Assembly: GCA_025463965.1 (NCBI GenBank)
Contig: JAODBN010000174.1
Coordinates: 1-6,564 of the forward strand
Length of the DNA stretch: 6,564 bases
From: Acidimicrobiaceae bacterium
GTDB lineage: Bacteria > Actinomycetota > Acidimicrobiia > Acidimicrobiales > Bog-793
Reading direction: 5' to 3'
Shown: in pieces, positions 1-5,961 of the stretch
How positions within the stretch are numbered: position 1 is the first letter of the stretch
Layout of the letters: each line of letters starts with the position of its first letter
Notes under the pieces: generated by a model
Told to the model about the DNA's origin: nothing
Database searches by the model: none
What the model saw: the letters and a program-made list of their open reading frames with translations, nothing else
Made by a program: the position numbers and the translations under genes

Positions 1-314
1 GCAGCTCCTCAACCAGCTCGTCGACGACTCCGACCACGTTGCCGCCGTCGTCGCCGGGCGCCGCCTCGCTGCGGGCGATCGAGCCCGCTTCGGGTCCTGC
101 TGGCTCGAAGATCGTCCTCGTCGGAACTGGGTTCTACAGCGCGTCGCACCAGGTCATGGCCATGTTCGGCTCCTCGCCGGCGTTCACGCGCTGTCCGAGC
201 GAACAGCGCTGCGAGGTCACCGTCCCCTCCGCGCCGGCCGGAGCGGGGTCCGTCGTAGTTCGGCTGCGGACGGACTCGGGGCGGTCGAACGGCCTCCGCT
301 TTACTTACAGCTGA
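1..314 (+). CDS. C-terminal end of a secreted IPT/TIG-domain protein (partial)
   Basis: The reading frame is open at the left edge, with the first whole codon at base 3, and ends at TGA 312-314, so only the last 103 residues are visible. The first ~20 residues are a Ser/Thr/Pro-rich linker of the kind that tethers extracellular domains. Residues ~24-103 form one immunoglobulin-like IPT/TIG domain: it opens with AIEPASGPAGSKIVLVGTGF, whose Pro, the Gly-Pro turn and the 'V.GTGF' strand are TIG hallmarks, and closes with 'NGLRFTYS', the usual last beta strand. Two cysteines at visible residues 64 and 70 could form a disulfide, consistent with export. TIG domains usually serve in surface adhesion, receptors or cell-wall-bound enzymes; the part that would reveal the actual job lies outside the window. 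A TTG at base 39 is an unlikely start because the linker continues in frame upstream of it. Confidence 0.75.
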   Translation, partial: SSSTSSSTTPTTLPPSSPGAASLRAIEPASGPAGSKIVLVGTGFYSASHQVMAMFGSSPAFTRCPSEQRCEVTVPSAPAGAGSVVVRLRTDSGRSNGLRFTYS

Positions 315-365
315 TCGCGGATCTCGAGGCGCGAGCACGAGGTCCGCGCCGTCCCTCGATCAGCT
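309..365. terminator. Nested inverted repeat between convergent genes, candidate bidirectional terminator
   Basis: The outer arms AGCTGATCG (309-317) and CGATCAGCT (357-365) are perfect 9-bp complements and contain the TGA stop codons of both convergent genes. The inner arms CGCGGATCTCG (316-326) and CGAGGTCCGCG (338-348) pair over 11 bp with one G-U wobble around an 11-nt loop. The two stems share bases 316-317. There is no T-tract on either side, so a classical intrinsic terminator is not shown; U-poor hairpins are common at gene ends in high-GC actinobacteria. Its location suits termination of both transcripts, but that role is inferred. Confidence 0.5.
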
Positions 366-1259
366 CGACATCCGCCGCCCGAGCGCCTCGATGAACGAGT
401 AGCCGGCGAAGGCGACCATCCCCGTCCCCGCCAGCCCGAGGAGCACGGGCCCCCCGGGTTCGTGGACGAGCGACTGGAGCGCGGTGTCGAGCCCCTTTGC
501 CTGCGAGGGCTGATCGGTCACCGCGGCGGAGAACAGGTACACAGCGACGAGGACGACGAGCAGGCCCCGGACCGTGTCGCCCACGGCGCCGGCCACCCGC
601 GCGGCCGGGAAGGCACGTCCGAGACGATGTTCGTCGAGCACCTTGCGGTAGTCGTGGAAGATGCCCCAGACGGCGAGGGCGATCCCTCCCCCGGCGATCG
701 CCACCGCGACCAGACCGACGAGCTCCGGCCCGGCTGGCCACTTCAGAACGTTCGCCACGAACGGCTGGGGGTGCGAAGAAGCACTGCTCGATGACGAGCC
801 CGCGATCAGCTGGCACGCCTCGGCGCACAAGATGAGGTAGAGGATGCCGCTTGCCGCCCAGCCGATGCGGGTCCACACCTCGCTGTGGTCCTTGCCCGGC
901 TTGCCGGCCACCACCTGGACCGCACGCCATGCGGCATAGGCCACGAAGCCCACCGCGAGCAGCGCCAATAGGAACGGGCCGGTCGGCTGGCGCGCCACCT
1001 CCTGCAGCGCTCCTTGGCTGTTCGCCTGTGCAGACGAGCTCCCGCTCGCTGCAATCTCGAAGGCCAGACCGGCGAGGATCAGGTAGACGACACCTCGAGA
1101 GCTCAACCCGACCTGGGCGACCCGGTGGAACCAGGTGCGCTGCTCGACCGAGCGGGCTTCGCCCTCTGCTTGGCCCTTTGCCTCCCGGGAGTCCTGTGCG
1201 ACCCGTGCTCCGCTGAGCCCGTTGTGGCTGTCGCTCACTTCACGCGTCGAGCGCATCAC
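360..1259 (-). CDS. DUF1206 family integral membrane protein
   Basis: This 299-residue protein has three tandem copies of the two-helix DUF1206 unit, the usual full-length architecture. After a ~45-residue polar N-terminal cytoplasmic tail, probable membrane segments lie near residues 53-71, 95-113, 134-153, 176-200, 226-246 and 271-291. Each unit shows the same pattern: a Gly/Ser-Arg-Gly entry (SSRGVVYLILAGLAF; ASGILYLILCAEA; VRGLLVVLVAVYLF), a loop with a small LxxL/Pro-x-Gly-Pro element (QPTGPFLL, WPAGPELV, EPGGPVLL), then a glycine-rich second helix. Serine-rich stretches follow the first helix of units one and two (residues 72-82 and 154-162). The family has no established biochemical function. 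The gene follows the helicase gene by 45 bp on the same strand and probably shares its transcript. Start choice: GTG 1259 and ATG 1256 are adjacent; GGGGG at 1270-1274 gives suitable spacing, and GTG at 1238 is another option. Confidence 0.88.
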   Translation of the reverse strand: MMRSTREVSDSHNGLSGARVAQDSREAKGQAEGEARSVEQRTWFHRVAQVGLSSRGVVYLILAGLAFEIAASGSSSAQANSQGALQEVARQPTGPFLLALLAVGFVAYAAWRAVQVVAGKPGKDHSEVWTRIGWAASGILYLILCAEACQLIAGSSSSSASSHPQPFVANVLKWPAGPELVGLVAVAIAGGGIALAVWGIFHDYRKVLDEHRLGRAFPAARVAGAVGDTVRGLLVVLVAVYLFSAAVTDQPSQAKGLDTALQSLVHEPGGPVLLGLAGTGMVAFAGYSFIEALGRRMSS

Positions 1260-1304
1260 CTCGGCGCTACCCCCGACGGCCCGGGCCGAATCTGCTCCCG
1301 GCGC

Positions 1305-3440
1305 TCAGGCCGCCGCGCCGAGGACGAGCGGGTACACCGCCCCGGCGCCGGCCAGGCGAAGCTCGCGGGCGACCACGGCGAGGGTCCAGCCGGACTCGGT
1401 GTAGTCGTCGACGAGCAGGAGCGGTTGGCCCGCCAGCTCACCGGAGAGCACGGAGCGAAGTGACGGCGAGAGCGGATAGGCACCGAAGACCGCCCGGAGC
1501 CGGAAGGCGCTGTTGGTGCGGTCCTGACGAGCCTCCCCGTGGTGGGGCACCGCCCCGAGCACGGGGAGCCGGCCGATCTCCGCGATGCGCCCGGCGAAGC
1601 TGGCGACGAGCTCGGGACGGCTCGCGGAGCCCACCGAGACGATGCCGACTGGCCGCACGGGCCACTGCGGCCGCCAGGCGGCGAGCACCTTGACCGCTGC
1701 CTCCACGAGTGACTCGGGCACGGGCCCGTCGCGTGCCTCCCGGTCGGCGACCCGGCGCACCTGCTGGCCGTAGCCGAGGTCGCTGAACCGGGCGATCGCT
1801 CGCCCGGGCTGGGGTTGCTCCTGTTCGGGGATCCGGCCGCTGACCCGGACCCCTAGCCCGGACATCGCGGAAGGCCACTGGCGCTTGACCTCGATCGGCA
1901 CGCCTGGCCGCTCGAGGTGCCTCGTCGCCTCCGCCAAGGCTTGCGCGCTCGCCCCGGCGGGGCTCGAGAGGCCCAGGCAGTTGTCGCACCGCCCGCAGTC
2001 CTCGCCGCTGGCGTCGTCGAGCTGCTCGAGCAGGAACCGCATTCGACAGGCCGGGGTGTCGAGGTACTCGAGCATGGCCTGCTGTTCGAGCTGGCGCTGG
2101 CGAGCGACGAGGGCGTAGCGCTCCTCGTCGTAGCGCCACACCTCACCGGTCGCCTCCCAGCCCCCTTTCTGGCGACGGACGGCACCGTCCACGTCGAGCA
2201 CCTTCAACAGCAGCTCGAGGCGGCTGCGGCTGAGGGGGACGAGGCTCTCGAGCGCCGGCGTGCTGAGCGGAGCCGCGGCCCGCCCGAGCACGGCGAGGAC
2301 CATTTCCACGTGGTCCTTCTTCGGGAAGGACACCGAGCTGAAGTAGTCCCAGATGGCCCGGTCCTGCTCGCCGGGGGCCAGGATGACCTCGGCCCGCTCG
2401 AGTCCTCGTCCGGCCCGCCCGATCTGCTGGTAGTAGGCCACGGGTGAGGAGGGCGCCCCGAGGTGGATCACGAAACCGAGATCTGGCTTGTCGAAGCCCA
2501 TGCCGAGCGCCGAGGTGGCCACGAGCGCCTTCAGCCGGTTCGACAGCAGGCCTTCCTCGGCCGCAAGGCGCTCCTCGTCGCCTGCCCGACCGGAGTAGGC
2601 CGCGACCGCCAGACCCTGTGCGGCGAGGTAGTCGGCCACGTCGTTGGCCGCGGCGACGGTCAGGGTGTAAACGATGCCCGAGCCCGGCAGCTCACCCAGC
2701 TTCTCGGAGAGCCACGCCAGACGCTCGGCCTCCGAGCCGTGCCGGACTACGGCCAGCCGCAGGCTCTCGCGGTCGAGCGATCCCCGAAGCACCAGCACGT
2801 CTGGCTCGCCAGGGCCGATCCCGAGGGCGTCCGCCACGTCCTCGACGACCCGGGAGGGCGCGGTGGCGGTCGTGGCGACCACCGGCGTCCCGGTCGGGAT
2901 CGCCTCGAGAAAGGCGCGTATCCGCCGATAGTCGGGGCGAAAGTCGTGGCCCCAGTCCGAGATGCAGTGCGCTTCGTCGACCACGAGCAGTCCGCAGGCC
3001 TTCGCCAGCTGCGGGAGCACGAGCTCGCGGAACTCCGGGTTGTTGAGGCGCTCAGGCGAGACCAACAGCACGTCGACCTCGTCCCGTCTCACGGCTTCAA
3101 AGGTCGCGCCCCAGTCCTCGACGTTGCTCGAGCTGACCGACGACGCCCGGATGCCCGCGCGCGACGCCGCGGCGATCTGGTTGCGCATGAGCGAGAGCAG
3201 CGGCGACACGATGACCGTCGGGCCCGCCCCCGCCGAGCGCAGCAGGGCGGTGGCGAGGAAGTAGACCGCCGATTTCCCCCACCCGGTGCGCTGGACGACG
3301 AGGGCCCGCCGCCCGTCCAAGACGAGCGCCTCGATGGCGAGCCACTGGTCGTCTCTGAGGCGCGCCGGGCCTCCGACCAGCTCCTGCAGCAGGGCGTCAG
3401 CCCGGGCGCGAAGCTGCATGCGGTCTTCGTTCACTTGCAC
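1305..3440 (-). CDS. recQ: RecQ-family ATP-dependent DNA helicase with C-terminal phosphoribosyltransferase-like domain
   Basis: This is a superfamily 2, 3'-5' DNA helicase of the RecQ family, expected to unwind recombination and repair intermediates. Motifs in order: Walker A RTGWGKS (51-57), motif Ia SPLLSL (79-84), DEAH (155-158) followed by the RecQ aromatic-rich loop CISDWGHDFRPDY, motif III ATTATAP (189-195), motif V ATSALGMGFDKPD (308-320) and motif VI QQIGRAGRG (338-346). A winged-helix-like stretch (~375-435) precedes four zinc-ligand cysteines, C465, C482, C485 and C488, with the same C-x16-C-x2-C-x2-C spacing as in E. coli RecQ. There is no HRDC domain. Instead, residues ~595-711 resemble a ComF/PRTase fold, with the PRPP-loop-like LLLVDDYTESGWT (674-686) near the end. 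The symbol is at family level only. Start is uncertain: GTG 3440, GTG 3434 and ATG 3419 are in frame and none has a strong Shine-Dalgarno; ATG 3419 would give 704 residues. It is probably the first gene of a two-gene leftward operon. Confidence 0.93.
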   Translation of the reverse strand: MQVNEDRMQLRARADALLQELVGGPARLRDDQWLAIEALVLDGRRALVVQRTGWGKSAVYFLATALLRSAGAGPTVIVSPLLSLMRNQIAAASRAGIRASSVSSSNVEDWGATFEAVRRDEVDVLLVSPERLNNPEFRELVLPQLAKACGLLVVDEAHCISDWGHDFRPDYRRIRAFLEAIPTGTPVVATTATAPSRVVEDVADALGIGPGEPDVLVLRGSLDRESLRLAVVRHGSEAERLAWLSEKLGELPGSGIVYTLTVAAANDVADYLAAQGLAVAAYSGRAGDEERLAAEEGLLSNRLKALVATSALGMGFDKPDLGFVIHLGAPSSPVAYYQQIGRAGRGLERAEVILAPGEQDRAIWDYFSSVSFPKKDHVEMVLAVLGRAAAPLSTPALESLVPLSRSRLELLLKVLDVDGAVRRQKGGWEATGEVWRYDEERYALVARQRQLEQQAMLEYLDTPACRMRFLLEQLDDASGEDCGRCDNCLGLSSPAGASAQALAEATRHLERPGVPIEVKRQWPSAMSGLGVRVSGRIPEQEQPQPGRAIARFSDLGYGQQVRRVADREARDGPVPESLVEAAVKVLAAWRPQWPVRPVGIVSVGSASRPELVASFAGRIAEIGRLPVLGAVPHHGEARQDRTNSAFRLRAVFGAYPLSPSLRSVLSGELAGQPLLLVDDYTESGWTLAVVARELRLAGAGAVYPLVLGAAA

Positions 3441-3455
3441 AGGGGGAGAGTAGGG

Positions 3456-3476
3456 GACCGCGACGACGGGGCGGTC
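3456..3476. repeat. 6-bp inverted repeat in the helicase leader
   Basis: GACCGC (3456-3461) and GCGGTC (3471-3476) are perfect complements separated by 9 nt. If the helicase promoter proposed at 3491-3520 is right, this lies in the 5' leader just downstream of the start point and 15 nt before GTG 3440. It could be a leader hairpin or a dyad operator. Six-bp dyads arise often by chance in GC-rich DNA, so support is weak. Confidence 0.25.
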
Positions 3477-3490
3477 GGCGAGCAGACGCC

Positions 3491-3520
3491 GTTATCAGCG
3501 GGCGCTCAGCTCGCTGTCAG
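3491..3520 (-). promoter_or_regulatory. Candidate sigma70-type promoter for the helicase/DUF1206 operon
   Basis: On the minus strand the -35 element reads CTGACA (complement of 3515-3520, five of six matches to TTGACA) and the -10 element reads GATAAC (complement of 3491-3496, four of six matches to TATAAT), separated by 18 nt. The predicted start point is near 3484, giving a leader of about 45 nt to GTG 3440 or 65 nt to ATG 3419. The elements overlap the first and third of the TCAGC repeats, so a protein bound there would occlude this promoter. Assigned by eye. Confidence 0.45.
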
Positions 3521-3527
3521 CAAGCGA
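3495..3527 (+). promoter_or_regulatory. Three tandem 11-bp TCAGCNNGC repeats, candidate response-regulator operator
   Basis: Three contiguous 11-bp units begin at 3495, 3506 and 3517. All three share TCAGC at unit positions 1-5 and GC at positions 8-9, so seven of eleven columns are invariant. OmpR/PhoB-family regulators bind head-to-tail on direct repeats spaced one helical turn apart, and mycobacterial PhoP recognises direct repeats of a TCACAGC-type heptamer at 11-bp periodicity. The bases reading into each core here (TATCAGC, GCTCAGC, TGTCAGC) share the CAGC part of that heptamer. The array ends 47 bp before the regulator's GTG start and overlaps the divergent helicase promoter. Autoregulation plus control of the helicase operon is inferred. 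Confidence 0.6.
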
Positions 3528-3560
3528 ACCGGGAAGCGGACCAGGATGGGCCGAGCCAAC

Positions 3561-3568
3561 GAGGGGAG
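3561..3568 (+). promoter_or_regulatory. Ribosome binding site of the response regulator
   Basis: GAGGGGAG lies 6 nt upstream of GTG 3575. It is the strongest Shine-Dalgarno in the window and fixes the start of the response regulator at a GTG codon, which agrees with where the receiver domain begins. Confidence 0.8.
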
Positions 3569-3574
3569 CAGAGC

Positions 3575-4267
3575 GTGGCCGACTCCACAGGAGGAAAGAT
3601 CCTCGTCGTCGACGACGAGGCGTCGATCGTCGACTCGGTCTCGACCGTGCTCAGGTACGAAGGCTTCGAGGTAGACGTCGCCCACTCCGGGCGCGGCGCG
3701 TTGCAGAAGGCCCAGGAGGGCTCCTTCGACCTGATCATCCTCGACGTGATGCTTCCCGACCTCGACGGCATGGAAGTGACGCGCCGCATCCGAGCGGACG
3801 GCCTCGACGTCCCGGTGCTGTTCCTCACGGCGAAATCCGATGTTGACGACCGCATCGCAGGTCTCACGGTCGGGGGCGACGACTACGTCGCCAAGCCGTT
3901 CTCGCTCATGGAGGTCGTCGCCCGGACGAAGGCGATCCTGCGGCGGCGTGCGCCCACCGACGAGGATCGCAAGCTCCGCTTCGCCGATCTCGTGATGGAC
4001 GAGGACAGCCATGAGGTGTGGAGGGCTGGCACGCCGGTCAAGCTCACCGCCACGGAGTTCAATCTCCTGCGGCTCTTCCTGCTCAACCCGCGCCACGTGT
4101 TGTCGAAGGACCAGATCATGGACCACGTGTGGCACTACGACTTCGGCGGTAACCAGAACATCGTCGAGACCTACGTCCGCTACTTGCGGAAGAAGCTGGA
4201 CAGCCTCGGGCCACCGCTGCTGCACACCATTCGGCTCGTGGGATACGTGCTCCGCGACAACGAATGA
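3575..4267 (+). CDS. OmpR/PhoB-family response regulator (PhoP/TrcR-like)
   Basis: This 230-residue cytoplasmic transcription factor is of standard length for the family. The receiver domain (~8-122) has the acidic pair D13/D14, phospho-acceptor D57 in LIILDVMLPDLDG, switch residue T85 (LFLTAK) and K107 in the YVAKPF motif. The C-terminal winged helix (~134-228) has the family signatures LTATEFNLLRLFLLN, VLSKDQIMDHVW, the recognition-helix segment NQNIVETYVRYLRKKLD and the wing HTIRLVGYVLR. The run from 'AGLTVGGDDYVAKPFSLMEVVAR' (95-117) through 'HYDFGG' closely resembles the actinobacterial PhoP/TrcR branch; I recognise the branch, not an exact ortholog. The GTG start is set by the ribosome binding site GAGGGGAG. 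The stop overlaps the start of the histidine kinase by ATGA, so the two are translationally coupled and are presumed cognate partners. Likely autoregulated through the 11-bp repeats at 3495-3527. Confidence 0.95.
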   Translation: MADSTGGKILVVDDEASIVDSVSTVLRYEGFEVDVAHSGRGALQKAQEGSFDLIILDVMLPDLDGMEVTRRIRADGLDVPVLFLTAKSDVDDRIAGLTVGGDDYVAKPFSLMEVVARTKAILRRRAPTDEDRKLRFADLVMDEDSHEVWRAGTPVKLTATEFNLLRLFLLNPRHVLSKDQIMDHVWHYDFGGNQNIVETYVRYLRKKLDSLGPPLLHTIRLVGYVLRDNE

Positions 4268-5922
4268 GCAACCGCTGGTCATTGCGGGTCCGGATCCTGA
4301 TCGCCGTCGGGGCGATCAGCCTGCTCGCGCTCGGCGTCGGCAACGTCGTGGTCTTCAGCTCGTTGCACTCCTACCTTTACAACCAGGTGGATAACACCCT
4401 CGCTAGCTCCGAGCACGCGCTGCAGGACACGATCAGCCCGGACAACGGCACCCCGGACAACGACCACGACGGGCCGGCGGACACCGACGAGCCGTCTTCG
4501 GACGCGAACTCTGCGACGGCAACACCCCCGGCCCCGCCGGTTGGCAATCCGGCAGGCGCCGGTGCATCGGCTTTCTGTGATCTCGGCCGAGAGATGGCGC
4601 CGGGCCTTTACGTGGAGGTCCGCTCGGCGGCTGGCAAGACCGTGACCACGCCCACGGGTCCCGAGAAGTGCCCCTCCTTCCAGCCGGGGAGCACCAGCTA
4701 CTCGCCGAAGCTCCCTGCCCACTTCACCGGGTTCAAGACGCGCGGGAAGGGTCCCCCGACCGCCTACCTCACCGTCGCCTCGACGAAGGCGTCAGGACCG
4801 GAATTCCGGGTGGAGGCGGTGAAGCTCAACTCGGGCGGCGTCCTCATCGTTGCCAGCCCCATCAATAACATCGAGAACACCCTCTCCCAGCTGATGGTGG
4901 TCGAGCTCGCGGTCACCGGGGGCGCCTTGCTCGGGGCGATCCTGCTCGGTTTGTGGCTGGTGCGCGTCGGGCTGCGCCCGCTGCGAGACGTGGAACGAAC
5001 CGCAGAGGCCATCGCCGGGGGCGACCTGGAGCACCGGGCTCCCCATGCCAATGCGCGCACCGAGGTCGGCCGGATGGCCGGTGCCTTCAATGTCATGCTG
5101 GAGCGCATCGAGACGCTGGTCGGAGACCTGCGCAGCTCGGAGCACCGACTCCGCCGCTTCGTGAGCGACGCCTCCCATGAGCTGCGCACCCCGATCGCCG
5201 CAGTCTCCGCCTACGCCCAGCTCTACGCCCGAGGGGCCGTCTCGGAGGAGCGAGACGTCCAGCGGGTGATGCGGGGCATCGAGCGCGAGTCCGGGCGGAT
5301 GGGCCGCCTGGTGGAGGATCTCCTGTTGTTGGCCAAGCTCGACGAGCACCGTCCCTTCGACTCCGAGCCCGTCGAGCTCGTCGGACTGGCCGCGGAGGCC
5401 GTCGAGACGTCGATCCTCGTCGGTCCCGATTGGCCCGTCACGCTCGTCGCCGGCGATTCGGTTGAGGTGCTCGGCGACCGGGGGGCACTACGTCAGGTGC
5501 TCGACAACCTGCTCGGCAACGTCCGTTCGCACACGCCGGCGGGGACCCAGACGACGGTCAACGTGTCCGTGAACGGATCTGACGCCATCCTCGAGGTGGC
5601 CGATAACGGCCCGGGCATCACCGAGGAGCAGTCGGAGCTCATCTTCGAGCGGTTCTTCCGCAGCGACGCTTCTCGCTCTCGAGAGACGGGCGGAGCGGGC
5701 CTCGGGCTTTCCATCGTCGCCGCCATCGTGCACGCCCACGGCGGTCGGGTCGAGGCAGTCGGACGGCCGGGCGGGGGCGCGGTGTTCCGGGTGACCCTCC
5801 CGAGCTCGCAGGAAGTCTCCGAGGACGAGGAAGGCGCGGCCTCGGAACGAGGGGCGCCCGGCTCGCCCGCGCCGACCGAGGTCGAAGGGCCGCGCGCCGG
5901 GTCGGTCCCGCCGTTGGCGTGA
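4264..5922 (+). CDS. Membrane sensor histidine kinase, cognate to the upstream regulator
   Basis: This 552-residue kinase should autophosphorylate on H305 and pass the phosphate to D57 of the upstream regulator. Order: membrane helix ~8-32; extracytoplasmic sensor ~33-207; membrane helix ~208-235; HAMP ~233-288; dimerisation/phosphotransfer helix with H-box FVSDASHELRTPI (299-311); then the ATPase domain with N-box LDNLLGNVRSHTP (413-425; Val420 where Ala is usual), G1 DNGPGI (447-452), F-box FERFFRSD (461-468) and G2 GGAGLGLSIV (476-485). All catalytic motifs are intact, so it should be active. The sensor contains a low-complexity Asp/Pro/Thr/Ala stretch (~58-100) and two cysteines, C105 and C136, possibly a disulfide; I do not recognise a ligand-binding fold. 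An acidic, Pro/Gly-rich tail (~513-552) follows the catalytic core. There is no clear Shine-Dalgarno; translation probably depends on the ATGA overlap. The signal sensed is unknown. Confidence 0.94.
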   Translation: MSNRWSLRVRILIAVGAISLLALGVGNVVVFSSLHSYLYNQVDNTLASSEHALQDTISPDNGTPDNDHDGPADTDEPSSDANSATATPPAPPVGNPAGAGASAFCDLGREMAPGLYVEVRSAAGKTVTTPTGPEKCPSFQPGSTSYSPKLPAHFTGFKTRGKGPPTAYLTVASTKASGPEFRVEAVKLNSGGVLIVASPINNIENTLSQLMVVELAVTGGALLGAILLGLWLVRVGLRPLRDVERTAEAIAGGDLEHRAPHANARTEVGRMAGAFNVMLERIETLVGDLRSSEHRLRRFVSDASHELRTPIAAVSAYAQLYARGAVSEERDVQRVMRGIERESGRMGRLVEDLLLLAKLDEHRPFDSEPVELVGLAAEAVETSILVGPDWPVTLVAGDSVEVLGDRGALRQVLDNLLGNVRSHTPAGTQTTVNVSVNGSDAILEVADNGPGITEEQSELIFERFFRSDASRSRETGGAGLGLSIVAAIVHAHGGRVEAVGRPGGGAVFRVTLPSSQEVSEDEEGAASERGAPGSPAPTEVEGPRAGSVPPLA

Positions 5923-5925
5923 ACG

Positions 5926-5958
5926 GTCCGGGCGCCCTGCCAAGGCGAGCAAGCGGAC
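5926..5958. terminator. Weak hairpin in convergent gap, possible terminator
   Basis: The 39-bp gap between the kinase stop and the debranching-enzyme stop contains GTCCG (5926-5930) with CGGAC (5954-5958) as outer arms and CGCC (5933-5936) with GGCG (5944-5947) as inner arms, with unequal internal loops and no T-tract. A terminator is expected here because the genes converge, but the structure is weak. Confidence 0.22.
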
Positions 5959-5961
5959 GTA

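Noticed and set aside
301..930. A 209-codon minus-strand frame inside the DUF1206 gene
   Set aside because: Arg/Gly-rich shadow frame; the overlapping frame encodes the six-helix DUF1206 protein with clear internal repeats.
1277..1288. Perfect 12-bp palindrome CGGCCCGGGCCG in the 45-bp gap between the helicase and DUF1206 genes
   Set aside because: All-G/C palindromes are common in DNA this GC-rich, the possible hairpin has only a 4-bp stem, and there is no T-tract, so neither a terminator nor an operator can be supported.
3542..3547. CAGGAT as a -10 element for the response-regulator operon
   Set aside because: Only three of six bases match TATAAT and there is no -35 at proper spacing. An activator-dependent promoter with the third 11-bp repeat at the -35 position is possible, but the evidence is too thin to list as a feature.
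2463..3674. A 403-codon open frame on the plus strand antisense to the helicase, running into the response-regulator region
   Set aside because: Long antisense frames are expected opposite GC-rich genes. Its product is low-complexity Arg/Gly/Val/Asp-rich with no recognisable domain, while the minus strand carries all RecQ motifs. Its last part overlaps the response regulator in the wrong frame.
3506..4282. A 258-codon minus-strand open frame opposite the response regulator
   Set aside because: The plus strand encodes a complete, motif-perfect response regulator with a strong ribosome binding site; the antisense product (His/Val/Arg/Glu-rich) resembles no family.
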